This document shows positions 27,144 through 38,245 of a stretch of 64,000 nucleotides of DNA, in pieces. The position numbers were made by a program, and so were the translations under genes. How positions within the stretch are numbered: position 1 is the first letter of the stretch; each line of letters begins with the position of its first letter. The notes beneath the pieces were generated by a model that saw nothing but the letters and a program-made list of their open reading frames with translations, made no database searches and had not been told where the DNA came from. Source of the DNA: Kushneria phyllosphaerae (GTDB taxonomy: Bacteria > Pseudomonadota > Gammaproteobacteria > Pseudomonadales > Halomonadaceae); assembly GCF_900312995.1 (NCBI RefSeq), contig NZ_ONZI01000002.1, forward strand, positions 186,001-250,000, in the 5' to 3' direction.

Positions 27144-27915
27144 CCGGGAATTTGCACTGGTACTGCATGACATTGCACCGGCCACCTGGCCCGATTATCG
27201 CTCCTTTGTCGAGCAGATTGATGGCATGGGACAGATTCCCATGACCTGGCTGGTCGTGCCGGACTTTCATCATCGCAGCAACACCTTCGAAGATGCCGGC
27301 ATGCTGCGCCTTTTGCATCAGCGCATGGCACGAGGCGACGAGCTGGCGCTGCACGGCTTCTATCACTGTGATGATGCGCCACCACCCCGCACGCCGCGCG
27401 ACTATTTCATGCGCAGGCTCTATACCTATGAAGGTGAGTTCTACCCCATCGAGTACGATGAAGCACTCGAACGCCTGGAGCGCGGCGCCGAACTCTTTCG
27501 TCGCGAGGACTGGCCGCTTGACGGTTTTGTGGCACCTGCCTGGCTTCTGGGCGATGGCGCGCGCCGTGCGCTTAAAACGCAAGGGTTTACCTATACCAGT
27601 GACCCGGAGCATCTTTACCGGCTACCGGACTATACGGCCATCAAGGCGCCCTCGCTGGTCTGGAGCGCCCGCAGTCGCTGGCGACGCGGCATGTCGTGGG
27701 TGGTCAATGAGCGCGCTCGGCGACGCCATCGTCGTGAACCGCTGATTCGACTGGGTCTGCATCCGGTCGATATGCGCCATGACATTTCACGCCGCTACTG
27801 GATTGATACGATCCGCCGCCTGCTTGAAGAAGGGTATCAGCCCACCACCAAGATCAGCTGGCTGCATCGTCAATCCAACTCGACGCCAGAAACCTTGGCG
27901 ATGTCATCATCCTGA
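27136..27915 (+). CDS. DUF2334 polysaccharide deacetylase-like protein
   Basis: A 259-residue protein with a NodB-like (beta/alpha) barrel of the DUF2334 type. Likely metal and catalytic residues are in LVLHDIAP (Asp, about residue 11), LALHGFYH (His pair, about 73-78) and IRLGLHPVD (His, about 205). There is no signal peptide, so it acts in the cytoplasm or at the inner membrane face. Relatives remove N- or O-acetyl groups from sugars. It overlaps the glycosyltransferase gene by 8 bases and precedes the YbhN-like gene by 64 bases. The function of this trio is inferred from order only. Confidence 0.82.
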   Translation: MADREFALVLHDIAPATWPDYRSFVEQIDGMGQIPMTWLVVPDFHHRSNTFEDAGMLRLLHQRMARGDELALHGFYHCDDAPPPRTPRDYFMRRLYTYEGEFYPIEYDEALERLERGAELFRREDWPLDGFVAPAWLLGDGARRALKTQGFTYTSDPEHLYRLPDYTAIKAPSLVWSARSRWRRGMSWVVNERARRRHRREPLIRLGLHPVDMRHDISRRYWIDTIRRLLEEGYQPTTKISWLHRQSNSTPETLAMSSS

Positions 27916-27979
27916 ACGGCGTGGCGCATTACGCGACAACCCTGTTCGGACATGAATCACCTCCTGATCAGTTAACGTC

Positions 27980-28996
27980 ATGAAAAGAACACTCTGGCTG
28001 CTGGTCGCAGGCCTTTTTGCCGTCATGGCCATTCCTGTCATGCTCGGCGGTCGCGATCTGCTGCACCTGCTTCCCGGCTTTCCGCCCGGCATTTTTGCTC
28101 TGATGCTGGGCATGGTGCTGCTGTGCTGGTTGCTCAACGGCGCCAAGCTGAAGGTCCTGCTGGCAGGACGCGCCGGTGAAATGGGCCTTATGCGTGCCAC
28201 CGGCACGGTCGTTGCCACGGAATTTGCCATCTGTGCTACCCCGGGTGGCAGCGGTGGTCCGTTGACGCTGATCGCCCTGCTGACCCGTCGCGGGGTTCGT
28301 CCGGCACAGACCACGGCGATCTTTGCCGTGGATCAGATCATCGATTTGCTGTTTTTTTTGTGCTCGATGATCGCGATGATGATCTATGTCATCACCCGCT
28401 CCATTGATGCCCGCCTGGGATGGATGCTGGTTTTGCCGATGACCCTGCTGTGCCTGGCGCTACTGGGGGTGGTGTTGATGAGCCGCTATCACCGGCGCTT
28501 TCTGGTGGTATCCGGCAGGCTGCTCAGCAAAATGAAGGTCAGCCCGCGATTTCAACAGACCATGGTTCGCCGCATCCTGATCTTCAAGAAGGCCTTTACC
28601 GAAACCGTGCAACTGCCTCGCTCGGCACTGGCACTGGCGTTCGGGCTGGGGATCGTGCACTGGATCGTGCGCTACAGCATCCTGTTCGTCACGCTTTATG
28701 GCCTGAATCAGCATCTGGACTGGGCATGGACCTTTCTGGTGCAGATGCTGTCCATGGCCGCCGGTCAATTGACGCTGCTGCCGGGTGGCGCCGGCGGTGC
28801 CGAGCTGTCTTCATCAGCGCTACTGGCCCCCATGGTGGGACAAAGCACTGCGGCAGCGGCCATTCTGATCTGGCGTGCGGTCACCTACTATTTTTATCTG
28901 ATCGCAGGCGCGCCGGTTTTCATGCTGATGGCCGGCCGCCCTCTGCTGAAAAAAGTATTTGAAGGACGCAAGGCCGAAAAACCCTCCAATATCTGA
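27980..28996 (+). CDS. YbhN/LPG-synthase-like integral membrane protein (flippase-like)
   Basis: A 338-residue inner-membrane protein with about eight hydrophobic segments, matching the UPF0104/YbhN family (the transmembrane part of lysylphosphatidylglycerol synthetase, MprF-like). Family landmarks are ATEFAICATPGGSGGPLTLIALL (about 75-97) and LTLLPGGAGGAELSSSALL (about 264-282). There is no cytosolic aminoacyltransferase domain. Relatives help move lipids or glycolipids across the membrane. It is the last gene of the set with the glycosyltransferase and deacetylase-like protein, and is followed by a strong bidirectional terminator. Confidence 0.85.
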   Translation: MKRTLWLLVAGLFAVMAIPVMLGGRDLLHLLPGFPPGIFALMLGMVLLCWLLNGAKLKVLLAGRAGEMGLMRATGTVVATEFAICATPGGSGGPLTLIALLTRRGVRPAQTTAIFAVDQIIDLLFFLCSMIAMMIYVITRSIDARLGWMLVLPMTLLCLALLGVVLMSRYHRRFLVVSGRLLSKMKVSPRFQQTMVRRILIFKKAFTETVQLPRSALALAFGLGIVHWIVRYSILFVTLYGLNQHLDWAWTFLVQMLSMAAGQLTLLPGGAGGAELSSSALLAPMVGQSTAAAAILIWRAVTYYFYLIAGAPVFMLMAGRPLLKKVFEGRKAEKPSNI

Positions 28997-29019
28997 TCTT
29001 TCAGGTTTCAGCCGCGCAC

Positions 29020-29050
29020 AAAAAAAGGGGGCCATATGGCCCCCTTTTTT
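29020..29050. terminator. Bidirectional terminator between the YbhN-like gene and sucD
   Basis: AAAAAAGGGGGCC-ATAT-GGCCCCCTTTTTT, a perfect palindrome with A and T runs on both sides, between convergent genes. It should stop both transcripts. Confidence 0.95.
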
Positions 29051-29070
29051 GCTCACACGCCAGCACTGTT

Positions 29071-29943
29071 TTACCAGCCGGTCGCTTCCTTGAGCTTGTC
29101 ACCGATTTCTGCCAGCGAACGCACCGTGCGAACACCTGCCGCTTCAAGGGCCTGGAACTTGTCGTCCGCAGTGCCCTTGCCGCCGGCAATGATGGCGCCG
29201 GCATGGCCCATGCGCTTGCCCGGAGGTGCAGTCACGCCTGCAATGTAGGCAACCACCGGCTTGGTCACGTGCTCCTTGATGTACTCAGCCGCTTCCTCTT
29301 CAGCCGTACCGCCGATCTCACCGATCATGACGATGGCTTCAGTCGACGGGTCCTTCTCGAACATCTCAAGGATATCGATGAAGTTGGAACCCGGGATCGG
29401 ATCGCCACCGATGCCGACACAGGTGGACTGGCCAAACCCGTGATCGGTGGTCTGCTTGACCGCTTCATAGGTCAGCGTACCGGAGCGCGAGACGATACCC
29501 ACACGGCCGGGCTGGTGAATGTGGCCGGGCATGATACCGATCTTTGACTGGCCGGGCGTGATCACGCCCGGGCAGTTGGGGCCGATCAGACGAACACCCA
29601 GCTGGTCGCACTTGACCTTCACATCCAGCATGTCCAGCGTCGGAATGCCTTCAGTAATGCAGATGATCAGCTTGATGCCCGCATTGGCCGCTTCAAGGAT
29701 GGAATCCTTGCAAAAGGCTGCCGGGACATAGATGACCGTGGCTTCAGCACCGGTCTGCTCTACCGCTTCACTGACCGTGTTGAATACCGGCAGACCAAGA
29801 TGCGTCTGGCCACCCTTGCCCGGCGTGACACCGCCGACCATGTTGGTGCCGTATTCCATGGCCTGTTCCGAGTGGAACGTGCCCTGACCACCGGTAAATC
29901 CTTGGCAGATTACCTTGGTGTTCTTGTCAATCAGGATACTCAT
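29071..29943 (-). CDS. sucD: Succinyl-CoA synthetase alpha subunit
   Basis: A 290-residue alpha subunit, which carries the phosphohistidine and binds CoA. The CoA-binding Rossmann part is [30 protein letters not shown] (about 9-38, shown for position). [13 protein letters not shown] lies at about 120, and the phospho-His is in [23 protein letters not shown] (His about 247). It forms a tetramer with SucC and converts succinyl-CoA to succinate with gain of ATP or GTP. Its ATG overlaps the sucC stop by one base (TAATG), giving coupled translation. Last gene of the TCA block. Confidence 0.97.
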   Translation of the reverse strand: MSILIDKNTKVICQGFTGGQGTFHSEQAMEYGTNMVGGVTPGKGGQTHLGLPVFNTVSEAVEQTGAEATVIYVPAAFCKDSILEAANAGIKLIICITEGIPTLDMLDVKVKCDQLGVRLIGPNCPGVITPGQSKIGIMPGHIHQPGRVGIVSRSGTLTYEAVKQTTDHGFGQSTCVGIGGDPIPGSNFIDILEMFEKDPSTEAIVMIGEIGGTAEEEAAEYIKEHVTKPVVAYIAGVTAPPGKRMGHAGAIIAGGKGTADDKFQALEAAGVRTVRSLAEIGDKLKEATGW

Positions 29944-31109
29944 TATTTGCCCTCCGCTGCTTTAACCACCTGTTGCGCCGCATCGGTCAGGCTGGTTGCT
30001 GCAATGATGTTGAGGCCGCTTTCGGCAAGCTTTTGCGTGCCCAGCTCGGCATTGTTGCCTTCAAGGCGAACCACCACGGGCACGTTGACGCCAACCTGCT
30101 CTACTGCGCCCATGATGCCCTCGGCGATCATGTCGCAGCGCACGATACCACCGAAGATATTGACCAGAACGGCCTTTACCGAGGTATCAGACAGGATGAT
30201 CTTGAACGCTTCTGCCACACGCTCCTTGGTGGCACCGCCGCCGACATCAAGGAAGTTGGCCGGCTGACCGCCAGAGAGCTTGATGATGTCCATCGTGCCC
30301 ATGGCGAGGCCTGCGCCGTTCACCATGCAGCCGATGTTGCCATCCAGCGCGACATAGTTGAGCTCCCACTTCTGGGCATTGGCTTCACGCTCATCTTCCT
30401 GGCTGGGATCGCGCATCTCTTCGAGATCGGGATGACGATACAGCGCGTTGCTGTCCAGGTTGATCTTGGCATCCAGGCAGTGCAGGTCGCCGCTTTCAGT
30501 GATAACCAGCGGGTTGATCTCCAGCAGCGCAAAATCCTTGTCGGCAAACATCTTGGCCAGACCCAAAAAGATCTTGGTGAACTGCTTGATCTGGTCCTTG
30601 TTCAGGCCCAGCTTGAACGCCAGCTCACGTGCCTGGTAGGGCTGCGCGCCGACCAGCGGATCGATTTCGGCCTTGAGAATCTTTTCCGGTGTCTCTTCAG
30701 CCACCTTCTCGATCTCGACGCCACCTTCGGTGGAGGCCATGAACACGATACGACGTGAACCACGATCCACAACAGCGCCCAGATACAGCTCGGTGGCGAT
30801 ATCGGTGCAGTTTTCGACCAGAATCTTCGTGACCGGCTGGCCCTTTTCATCTGTCTGATAGGTGACCAGATTCTTGCCCAGCCACTGCTCGGCGAAGGCA
30901 CTGGCGGCCTCCGGGCTTTCTACCAGCTTGACACCGCCTGCCTTGCCGCGACCACCGGCATGCACCTGTGCCTTGACGACCCAGCGGTCCCCGCCAATTT
31001 TCTGGCATGCCTTGGCTGCTTCTTCGGGGGTATCTACCGCGTACCCCTTGGAGACCGGCAGGCCATAATCAGCAAATAACTGTTTTGACTGATACTCGTG
31101 AAGATTCAT
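29943..31109 (-). CDS. sucC: Succinyl-CoA synthetase beta subunit
   Basis: A 388-residue beta subunit with an N-terminal ATP-grasp domain ([39 protein letters not shown] at about 45-64) and a C-terminal flavodoxin-like domain ([19 protein letters not shown]). Length matches E. coli SucC. I chose the internal ATG giving MNLHEYQ, matching the family. The gap to lpdA upstream is 119 bases and contains a strong hairpin. Confidence 0.97.
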   Translation of the reverse strand: MNLHEYQSKQLFADYGLPVSKGYAVDTPEEAAKACQKIGGDRWVVKAQVHAGGRGKAGGVKLVESPEAASAFAEQWLGKNLVTYQTDEKGQPVTKILVENCTDIATELYLGAVVDRGSRRIVFMASTEGGVEIEKVAEETPEKILKAEIDPLVGAQPYQARELAFKLGLNKDQIKQFTKIFLGLAKMFADKDFALLEINPLVITESGDLHCLDAKINLDSNALYRHPDLEEMRDPSQEDEREANAQKWELNYVALDGNIGCMVNGAGLAMGTMDIIKLSGGQPANFLDVGGGATKERVAEAFKIILSDTSVKAVLVNIFGGIVRCDMIAEGIMGAVEQVGVNVPVVVRLEGNNAELGTQKLAESGLNIIAATSLTDAAQQVVKAAEGK

Positions 31110-31182
31110 CGTCTCATGCCATTGGTTGCATTGGACTCGATCGATGGAGCGGCCGCCATTGGCAGGCCACCCCATCCCGATT

Positions 31183-31206
31183 CACCTCAGCCGCGGCCGA
31201 GGTGAG
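31183..31206 (-). promoter_or_regulatory. Hairpin between lpdA and sucC
   Basis: CACCTCAGCC-GC-GGCCGAGGTG forms a nine-pair stem in the 119-base lpdA-sucC gap, without a T run. It may be a transcript-processing or partial termination point. Confidence 0.45.
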
Positions 31207-31228
31207 GTTCTACGTCAATGTCGATGCA

Positions 31229-32692
<1,464 letters not shown>

Positions 32693-32726
32693 TCACCCGA
32701 CACGCAGCCGGTGATCGTTATAAAAC

Positions 32727-32756
32727 AACCCGCCCGGTACGAGACCGGGCGGGGTT
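32727..32756 (-). terminator. Terminator or attenuator between sucB and lpdA
   Basis: AACC-CGCCCGGT, loop ACGAG, ACCGGGCGGGGTT. Leftward transcription meets TTGTTTTAT right after the stem. It lies just after the sucB stop, so part of the transcription may end here and lpdA expression be set separately. Confidence 0.75.
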
Positions 32757-32763
32757 AACAAGC

Positions 32764-34392
32764 TCAAACGTCAAGCAGGAAGCGCGCAGGATCCTCAAGC
32801 AGGCTCTTGATGGCCACGAGGAACTGAACGGCGTCCTTGCCATCGATCATGCGGTGATCGTAGGACAGCGCCAGATACATCATCGGGCGAATCTCGACCT
32901 TGCCGTTGATCGCCATCGGACGTTCCTGGATCTTGTGCATACCCAGAATCGCCGTTTGCGGCGGATTGATAATGGGCGTCGAGAGCAGCGAGCCAAAGGT
33001 ACCGCCATTAGTGATGGTAAAGGTACCGCCCTGCATGTCTTCGATGCCAAGCTTGCCGTCACGGCCACGCTTGCCGAAGTCACCGATATTCTTTTCGACA
33101 TCGGCCAGCTTCATCGAGTCCGTGTCACGCAGAACCGGCACAACCAGACCACGCGGCGTGGAAACGGCAACGCCGATGTCCTGATATCCGTGGTAGACAA
33201 TATCAGTACCGTCGATGGAGGCATTGACGTCCGGGAAGCGCTTGAGCGCCTCGGTGGCTGCCTTGACGAAAAAGCCCATGAAGCCGAGCTTCACGTCATG
33301 TGCCTTCTGGAAGTCATCCTTGTACTGGCTGCGCAGCGCCATCACGGCGCTCATGTCCACCTCGTTATAGGTGGTAAGCATCGCGGCAGTCTGCTGAGCC
33401 TGTACCAGACGCTTGGCAATGGTCTGACGCAGGCGGCTCATCGGCACACGCTTTTCGGGGCGTTCGCCCTGAATCGCAGCGGTGGCAGGCGCGGCGGCCT
33501 TCTGGCTGACGCCGCTGCTGCTGGACGTGCTCTGCTTGTCGCCACCGCCCTTTTTGGCACTGCCGGCGTTGATGGCCTTTTGTACGTCTTCCTTCAGAAT
33601 GCGGCCACCCTTGCCGGTGCCCTCGATCCTGTTGACGTCAAGATCATGCTCGGCCACCAGCTTGCGGGCCGCCGGGGCCAGCACCTTGTCACCGACCTTC
33701 TCGTCCTGCTCGGCGTTGGCATCACCCGATTCAGCCTGGCTGTCATCACCGCGGGATTCAGCAGAAGCCCCCGCCGCATCGCCACTACCTTCACCAAAGC
33801 GTGCCAGTACCTGCTCGGAGGTAACCTGACTGCCTTCATCAGCAAGAATCTCGGTCAGGGCACCATCCGAAGGCGCCACAACTTCCAGTACCACCTTGTC
33901 GGTTTCAATCTCGGCCAGCACTTCGTCACGCTTGACCGGATCGCCTACCTTCTTGTTCCAGCTGGCAACGGTGCCTTCCTGAACAGACTCGGGGAAGGAA
34001 GGCGCCTTGACGTCGACAGAAGCGCCTGACGCCGAGGGCTTTTGGCCGCCACTTTCACAAGCCTCGGCAGGCTTGTCAGAAGACGAGGTGCTTTCAGCAG
34101 CCTTCTCCTGCTGGCCCTGATCGGCCTTTTTGTCTTCCTGCTTCGCGGACTGGCCACCCTCGCCCAGACGGCCCAGCACCTGCTCGGACTCACAGGTCTC
34201 ACCTTCCTGAACGGTAATTTCTTCTACCGTGCCATCGGCCGGTGCCACAACCTCGAGCACCACCTTGTCGGTTTCGATTTCAACGATCAGTTCGTCACGC
34301 GAGACACTGTCCCCCGGCTTCTTGTGCCAGGTCGCGACGGTCCCTTCTGCGACGGATTCGGGAAAGCTTGGCGCCTTGATGTCTGTTGCCAT
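32764..34392 (-). CDS. sucB: 2-oxoglutarate dehydrogenase E2 with two lipoyl domains
   Basis: A 542-residue dihydrolipoyl succinyltransferase. There are two lipoyl domains: residues 1-77 (lipoyl lysine in [14 protein letters not shown]43) and about 126-200 (same motif, K166). Acidic, glutamine- and serine-rich linkers separate them. A peripheral-subunit-binding domain follows (about 232-270, [19 protein letters not shown]), then the catalytic domain ending in [16 protein letters not shown] (His and Asp catalytic). E. coli SucB has one lipoyl domain and about 405 residues. AAGGAAT precedes the ATG. It lies 70 bases after sucA. Confidence 0.96.
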   Translation of the reverse strand: MATDIKAPSFPESVAEGTVATWHKKPGDSVSRDELIVEIETDKVVLEVVAPADGTVEEITVQEGETCESEQVLGRLGEGGQSAKQEDKKADQGQQEKAAESTSSSDKPAEACESGGQKPSASGASVDVKAPSFPESVQEGTVASWNKKVGDPVKRDEVLAEIETDKVVLEVVAPSDGALTEILADEGSQVTSEQVLARFGEGSGDAAGASAESRGDDSQAESGDANAEQDEKVGDKVLAPAARKLVAEHDLDVNRIEGTGKGGRILKEDVQKAINAGSAKKGGGDKQSTSSSSGVSQKAAAPATAAIQGERPEKRVPMSRLRQTIAKRLVQAQQTAAMLTTYNEVDMSAVMALRSQYKDDFQKAHDVKLGFMGFFVKAATEALKRFPDVNASIDGTDIVYHGYQDIGVAVSTPRGLVVPVLRDTDSMKLADVEKNIGDFGKRGRDGKLGIEDMQGGTFTITNGGTFGSLLSTPIINPPQTAILGMHKIQERPMAINGKVEIRPMMYLALSYDHRMIDGKDAVQFLVAIKSLLEDPARFLLDV

Positions 34393-34462
34393 GATTATTC
34401 CTTAATATCCTCTTCTCGGTAGCCGGCAATCGCGGCACTCATGTTCCTGAGCTTTCAGGCGC

Positions 34463-37306
34463 TCAACCGTTGAACGCCTTGTCTACCAGCGATCGCTGCT
34501 GCTCACTATGTACTGCCATGTATCCAGCCGCCGGCGCCGCTGACTCGGCACGACCAGCAAAGCCGAGCTCACCGCCCAGTCCGGGATTCACCTGATCAGC
34601 CACCTTGCGCATGTGATGCTGGCTTTGGTACCAGGCACCCTGATTCTTGGGCTCTTCCTGACACCAGACCACACGCTCGAGGTTGGTATAGCTTTCGATG
34701 GCAGCCAAAAGTGACTCTTCCGGGAACGGATAGAGCTGTTCGATACGAATGATGGCCGTATCGGAACGCTCATTTTCTGCACGCCACGAGGCAAGATCAT
34801 AGTAAACCTTGCCGGAGCAGAAGATCACACGCTTGACCTGCTCGGCTTCAAGCTTGCCCTGGTCGGGAATGACCATCTGGAAGCGACCATCAGACAGGTC
34901 TTCCAGCGAAGAGGTCGCATCCTTGTGACGCAAAAGACTCTTGGGTGACAGGATGATCAGAGGCTTGCGCAGCCCGCGAATGACCTGACGACGCAGCAAA
35001 TGGAAGATTTGCGCCGGCGTGGTCGGAACACAGACCTGCATGTTCTCTTCAGCACACAGCTGCAGGAAACGCTCCAGACGCGCCGAGGAGTGCTCCGGGC
35101 CCTGACCTTCATAACCATGGGGCAACAGCAGAGTCAGGCCACAGAGGCGACCCCACTTGGTTTCACCCGAGGAAATGAACTGATCGATGACCACCTGAGC
35201 GCCGTTGGCAAAATCACCAAACTGCGCTTCCCAGGCAATCAGGGCATTGGGCGTGGTCGTGGCGTAACCGTATTCAAAGGCCATCGCACCTTCCTCGGAC
35301 AGGAAGGAGTCATAGATCGTGAAGTCCGGCTGATTGGGCTTGAGATGACAAAGCGGCGTCCAGATCGAACCGTCTTTCTGGTTATGCACGACCGCGTGAC
35401 GGTGAGAGAAGGTGCCACGCCCGGTATCCTGCCCCGTCAGACGCACGGGATGCCCCTGATCGATCAGGGTTGCATAGGCCAGGGTTTCGGCAAAGCCCCA
35501 GTTGATGCCCAGGCTACCGGCCACCATCTTGCGACGATCTTCATACACCTTGGCGACCTGACGCTGTGTGTCGACATCATCGGGGATGTCACACATCTTG
35601 GTCGCCAGCTCCTGCATGCGCTTGAGGTCAAAGGAGGTATCGGATTCACCGGTCCAGCGATGCCCCAGATAAGGTGTCCAGTCAACAAAGAGATTGCTGT
35701 TGGGCTCCTGAACCAGCGCATTGGCAACATGATTGCCGTTATCGAGATCTTCTCGATAACCGTCAATCAGGCCTTTTACCTCGTCCTCATCCAGCACGCC
35801 TTCTTCGACCAGACGACGGGCATAGATCGTCCGCGAGCTGTCGTGGCTCTTGATCTTTTGATACATGAGCGGCTGAGTACCGGAAGGCTCATCCGCTTCG
35901 TTGTGACCACGGCGTCGGTAGCAGATGAGGTCGATGACCACATCCTTCTTGAACTGCTGACGATAGTCGATGGCCACCTGCGTGGCATGCAGCACGGCGT
36001 CGGGATCATCACCGTTGACATGGAAGATTGGCGACTGAACCATCTTGGCAATGTCGGTGCAGTACTCGGTAGAGCGGGCATCATCCTGACGGGATGTCGT
36101 AAACCCGACCTGGTTATTGATGACAATGTGGACCGTGCCACCTGTCTTGTAACCACGCAGCTGCGACATCTGGAAGGTTTCCATGACGACGCCCTGACCG
36201 GCCACTGCCGCATCACCATGCACCACCAGCGGTAATACCTGATCGCCTTCGCTGTCATCACGACGGTCCTGACGAGCCCGTACCGAGCCTTCAACCACCG
36301 GCATGACGATTTCAAGATGTGACGGGTTGAAGGCCAGCGCCAGATGCACTTCGCCACCCGGCGTCATGACATTCGAGCTGAAGCCCTGGTGATATTTCAC
36401 GTCACCGGAACCATGCTCGATCATCTTCTTGCCATCGAACTCGTCAATGAGCTCACTCGGGCTCTTGCCCAGAATGTTGACCAGAAGATTAAGACGACCG
36501 CGGTGAGCCATGCCGATAACGACTTCGCGCACACCGTAATTGCCAGAGCGCTGAATCAGCTCATCCACCATGGGAATAAAGCTTTCACCGCCTTCCAGAC
36601 CAAAGCGCTTGGTGCCCGGGTACCGGCTGGCCAGGTAGTTTTCCAGACCTTCAGCAGCCGTCAGACGCTCCAGTACATGCTTGCGCACCTCTGCCGAATA
36701 ATCGGGTCTGGAGCGCACTGATTCAAACCGCTGCTCGAGCCAGCGCTTTTCTTCAGTATTGACGATGTGCATGAACTCGCAGCCGATCGAGCGGCAATAG
36801 GTCTGCTCGAGCGCCTGAATGATTTCCTTCAGCGGCGCGCTGTCCTTGCCAATAAACAGGGAACCGGTCTGAAACTCGGTATCCATGTCGGCATCGGAGA
36901 GCTGATGAAAGGAGAGTTCAAGGTCGGGGACAGTTTCTGCAATCCGCAGTCCCAACGGATCAATGTTGGCTTTCTGATGACCTCTAAACCTATAGGCGTT
37001 GATCAACTGAAGAACGCGAACCTGCTTACGGTTGGTTTCTTCGTTTTCAGCGGTACCTGACGCCACCGGCGCCAATGAACGACGATCACGGGCGAGGTGA
37101 TAGAACTGATCGCGAATCGGGGCAAGGGGAACGTCCCGGGAGGGGCCACCATCATAGCCGGGGAGGCTGTCGAAGTACTGTCGCCACTCATCGGGGACAG
37201 ACTGAGGATCGGAAAGGTACTGTTCGTAAAGCTCTTCTACGTAATGGGCGTTGCTCCCGCTCATGTGCGAGGTACGCCACATCAACTCCATTATGCCTTC
37301 TTGCAT
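34463..37306 (-). CDS. sucA: 2-oxoglutarate dehydrogenase E1
   Basis: A 947-residue thiamine-diphosphate enzyme that decarboxylates 2-oxoglutarate and loads succinyl groups onto SucB. The opening MQEGIMELMWRTSHMSGSN is the family N-terminus that docks E2. The thiamine site includes GMAHRGRLNLLVNILGK and GDAAVAGQGVVMET (about 255-400), and the transketolase-like C-terminal part holds RGTFSHRHAVVHNQ and LLLPHGYEGQGPEHSSARLER. I start at the ATG preceded by AGGGTGATC, matching Pseudomonas. The gap to sdhB upstream is 212 bases. Confidence 0.97.
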   Translation of the reverse strand: MQEGIMELMWRTSHMSGSNAHYVEELYEQYLSDPQSVPDEWRQYFDSLPGYDGGPSRDVPLAPIRDQFYHLARDRRSLAPVASGTAENEETNRKQVRVLQLINAYRFRGHQKANIDPLGLRIAETVPDLELSFHQLSDADMDTEFQTGSLFIGKDSAPLKEIIQALEQTYCRSIGCEFMHIVNTEEKRWLEQRFESVRSRPDYSAEVRKHVLERLTAAEGLENYLASRYPGTKRFGLEGGESFIPMVDELIQRSGNYGVREVVIGMAHRGRLNLLVNILGKSPSELIDEFDGKKMIEHGSGDVKYHQGFSSNVMTPGGEVHLALAFNPSHLEIVMPVVEGSVRARQDRRDDSEGDQVLPLVVHGDAAVAGQGVVMETFQMSQLRGYKTGGTVHIVINNQVGFTTSRQDDARSTEYCTDIAKMVQSPIFHVNGDDPDAVLHATQVAIDYRQQFKKDVVIDLICYRRRGHNEADEPSGTQPLMYQKIKSHDSSRTIYARRLVEEGVLDEDEVKGLIDGYREDLDNGNHVANALVQEPNSNLFVDWTPYLGHRWTGESDTSFDLKRMQELATKMCDIPDDVDTQRQVAKVYEDRRKMVAGSLGINWGFAETLAYATLIDQGHPVRLTGQDTGRGTFSHRHAVVHNQKDGSIWTPLCHLKPNQPDFTIYDSFLSEEGAMAFEYGYATTTPNALIAWEAQFGDFANGAQVVIDQFISSGETKWGRLCGLTLLLPHGYEGQGPEHSSARLERFLQLCAEENMQVCVPTTPAQIFHLLRRQVIRGLRKPLIILSPKSLLRHKDATSSLEDLSDGRFQMVIPDQGKLEAEQVKRVIFCSGKVYYDLASWRAENERSDTAIIRIEQLYPFPEESLLAAIESYTNLERVVWCQEEPKNQGAWYQSQHHMRKVADQVNPGLGGELGFAGRAESAAPAAGYMAVHSEQQRSLVDKAFNG

Positions 37307-37518
37307 CGCTCGATCACCCTGGGTCTGGGGTGGGGTCAGTGATCGCATTCAGTGCGACCACCTTGATGTAAGTCACGAGTCTCGCCGTATCACCATTGAC
37401 CCGATCTACCGGGCCATTGTCGAAGCTCGGACTCGAAAGACTGCCGCCGCCCCGCAAGGTGACGGCAGGCTGTCAATGATAACAAGCAAGGCCTGTCATA
37501 TTAAGCAAAAACCGTGCA

Positions 37519-38229
37519 TCAGGCGGTATTGCGCACCAGCATCTCACGGATCTTGCCAATGGCTCGAGTCGGGTTGAGCCCTTTCGGACAAACGTTGACA
37601 CAGTTCATGATTCCGCGGCACCTGAACACGCTGAACGGATCATCAAGTTCTGACAAACGTTCCTGCGTATGCGTGTCGCGCGAGTCCGCCAGAAAGCGAT
37701 AGGCCTGCAACAGACCGGCAGGTCCCACGAACTTGTCCGGGTTCCACCAGAATGATGGGCAGGAAGTCGAGCAGCAGGCGCACAGGATGCACTCATACAG
37801 ACCGTCGAGCTTGTCGCGATCTTCCGGCGATTGCAGTCGTTCGATGGACGGCGGACGCTCATCATTTTGCAGATAGGGCTGAATGCGCTCGTACTGCTTG
37901 TAAAAGAGCGACATGTCGATGATCAGATCGCGAATGACGGGCAGGCCCGGAAGGGGGCGCAGTACCAGCCGATTATTCTTGACGACTTCCGACAGCGGCG
38001 TCACGCATGACAGACCGTTCTTGCCATTCATGTTCATGCCATCGGAACCGCAGACACCCTCGCGACAGCTGGCACGATATACCAGCGAGCTGTCCTGCTC
38101 CTTGATCATCTGCAGGACGTTGAGCACCATCAGATCGCGCCCCTGCGTATCGATCTGGAAATCCTGCATCCAGGGCGCATCATCGTTTTCAGGGTTATAG
38201 CGGTAAACGGAGACCTGTAATGTCGACAT
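37519..38229 (-). CDS. sdhB: Succinate dehydrogenase iron-sulfur subunit
   Basis: A 236-residue subunit carrying three iron-sulfur clusters. The plant-type ferredoxin cluster is in SCREGVCGSDGMNMNG (about 60-75). The bacterial ferredoxin clusters are in CILCACCSTSCPSFWW (about 147-162) and CRGIMNCVNVCPKGLNPTRAIG (about 204 on; key Cys residues present). It passes electrons from the SdhA flavin to ubiquinone at SdhCD. The start MSTLQVSVYRYNPE has GAGGGG upstream. It follows sdhA by 16 bases. Confidence 0.97.
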   Translation of the reverse strand: MSTLQVSVYRYNPENDDAPWMQDFQIDTQGRDLMVLNVLQMIKEQDSSLVYRASCREGVCGSDGMNMNGKNGLSCVTPLSEVVKNNRLVLRPLPGLPVIRDLIIDMSLFYKQYERIQPYLQNDERPPSIERLQSPEDRDKLDGLYECILCACCSTSCPSFWWNPDKFVGPAGLLQAYRFLADSRDTHTQERLSELDDPFSVFRCRGIMNCVNVCPKGLNPTRAIGKIREMLVRNTA

Positions 38230-38245
38230 ATGGGTCATCCCCTCA

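Noticed and set aside
35000..36235. Open frame of 411 codons on the plus strand
   Set aside because: Antisense to sucA; no ribosome site.
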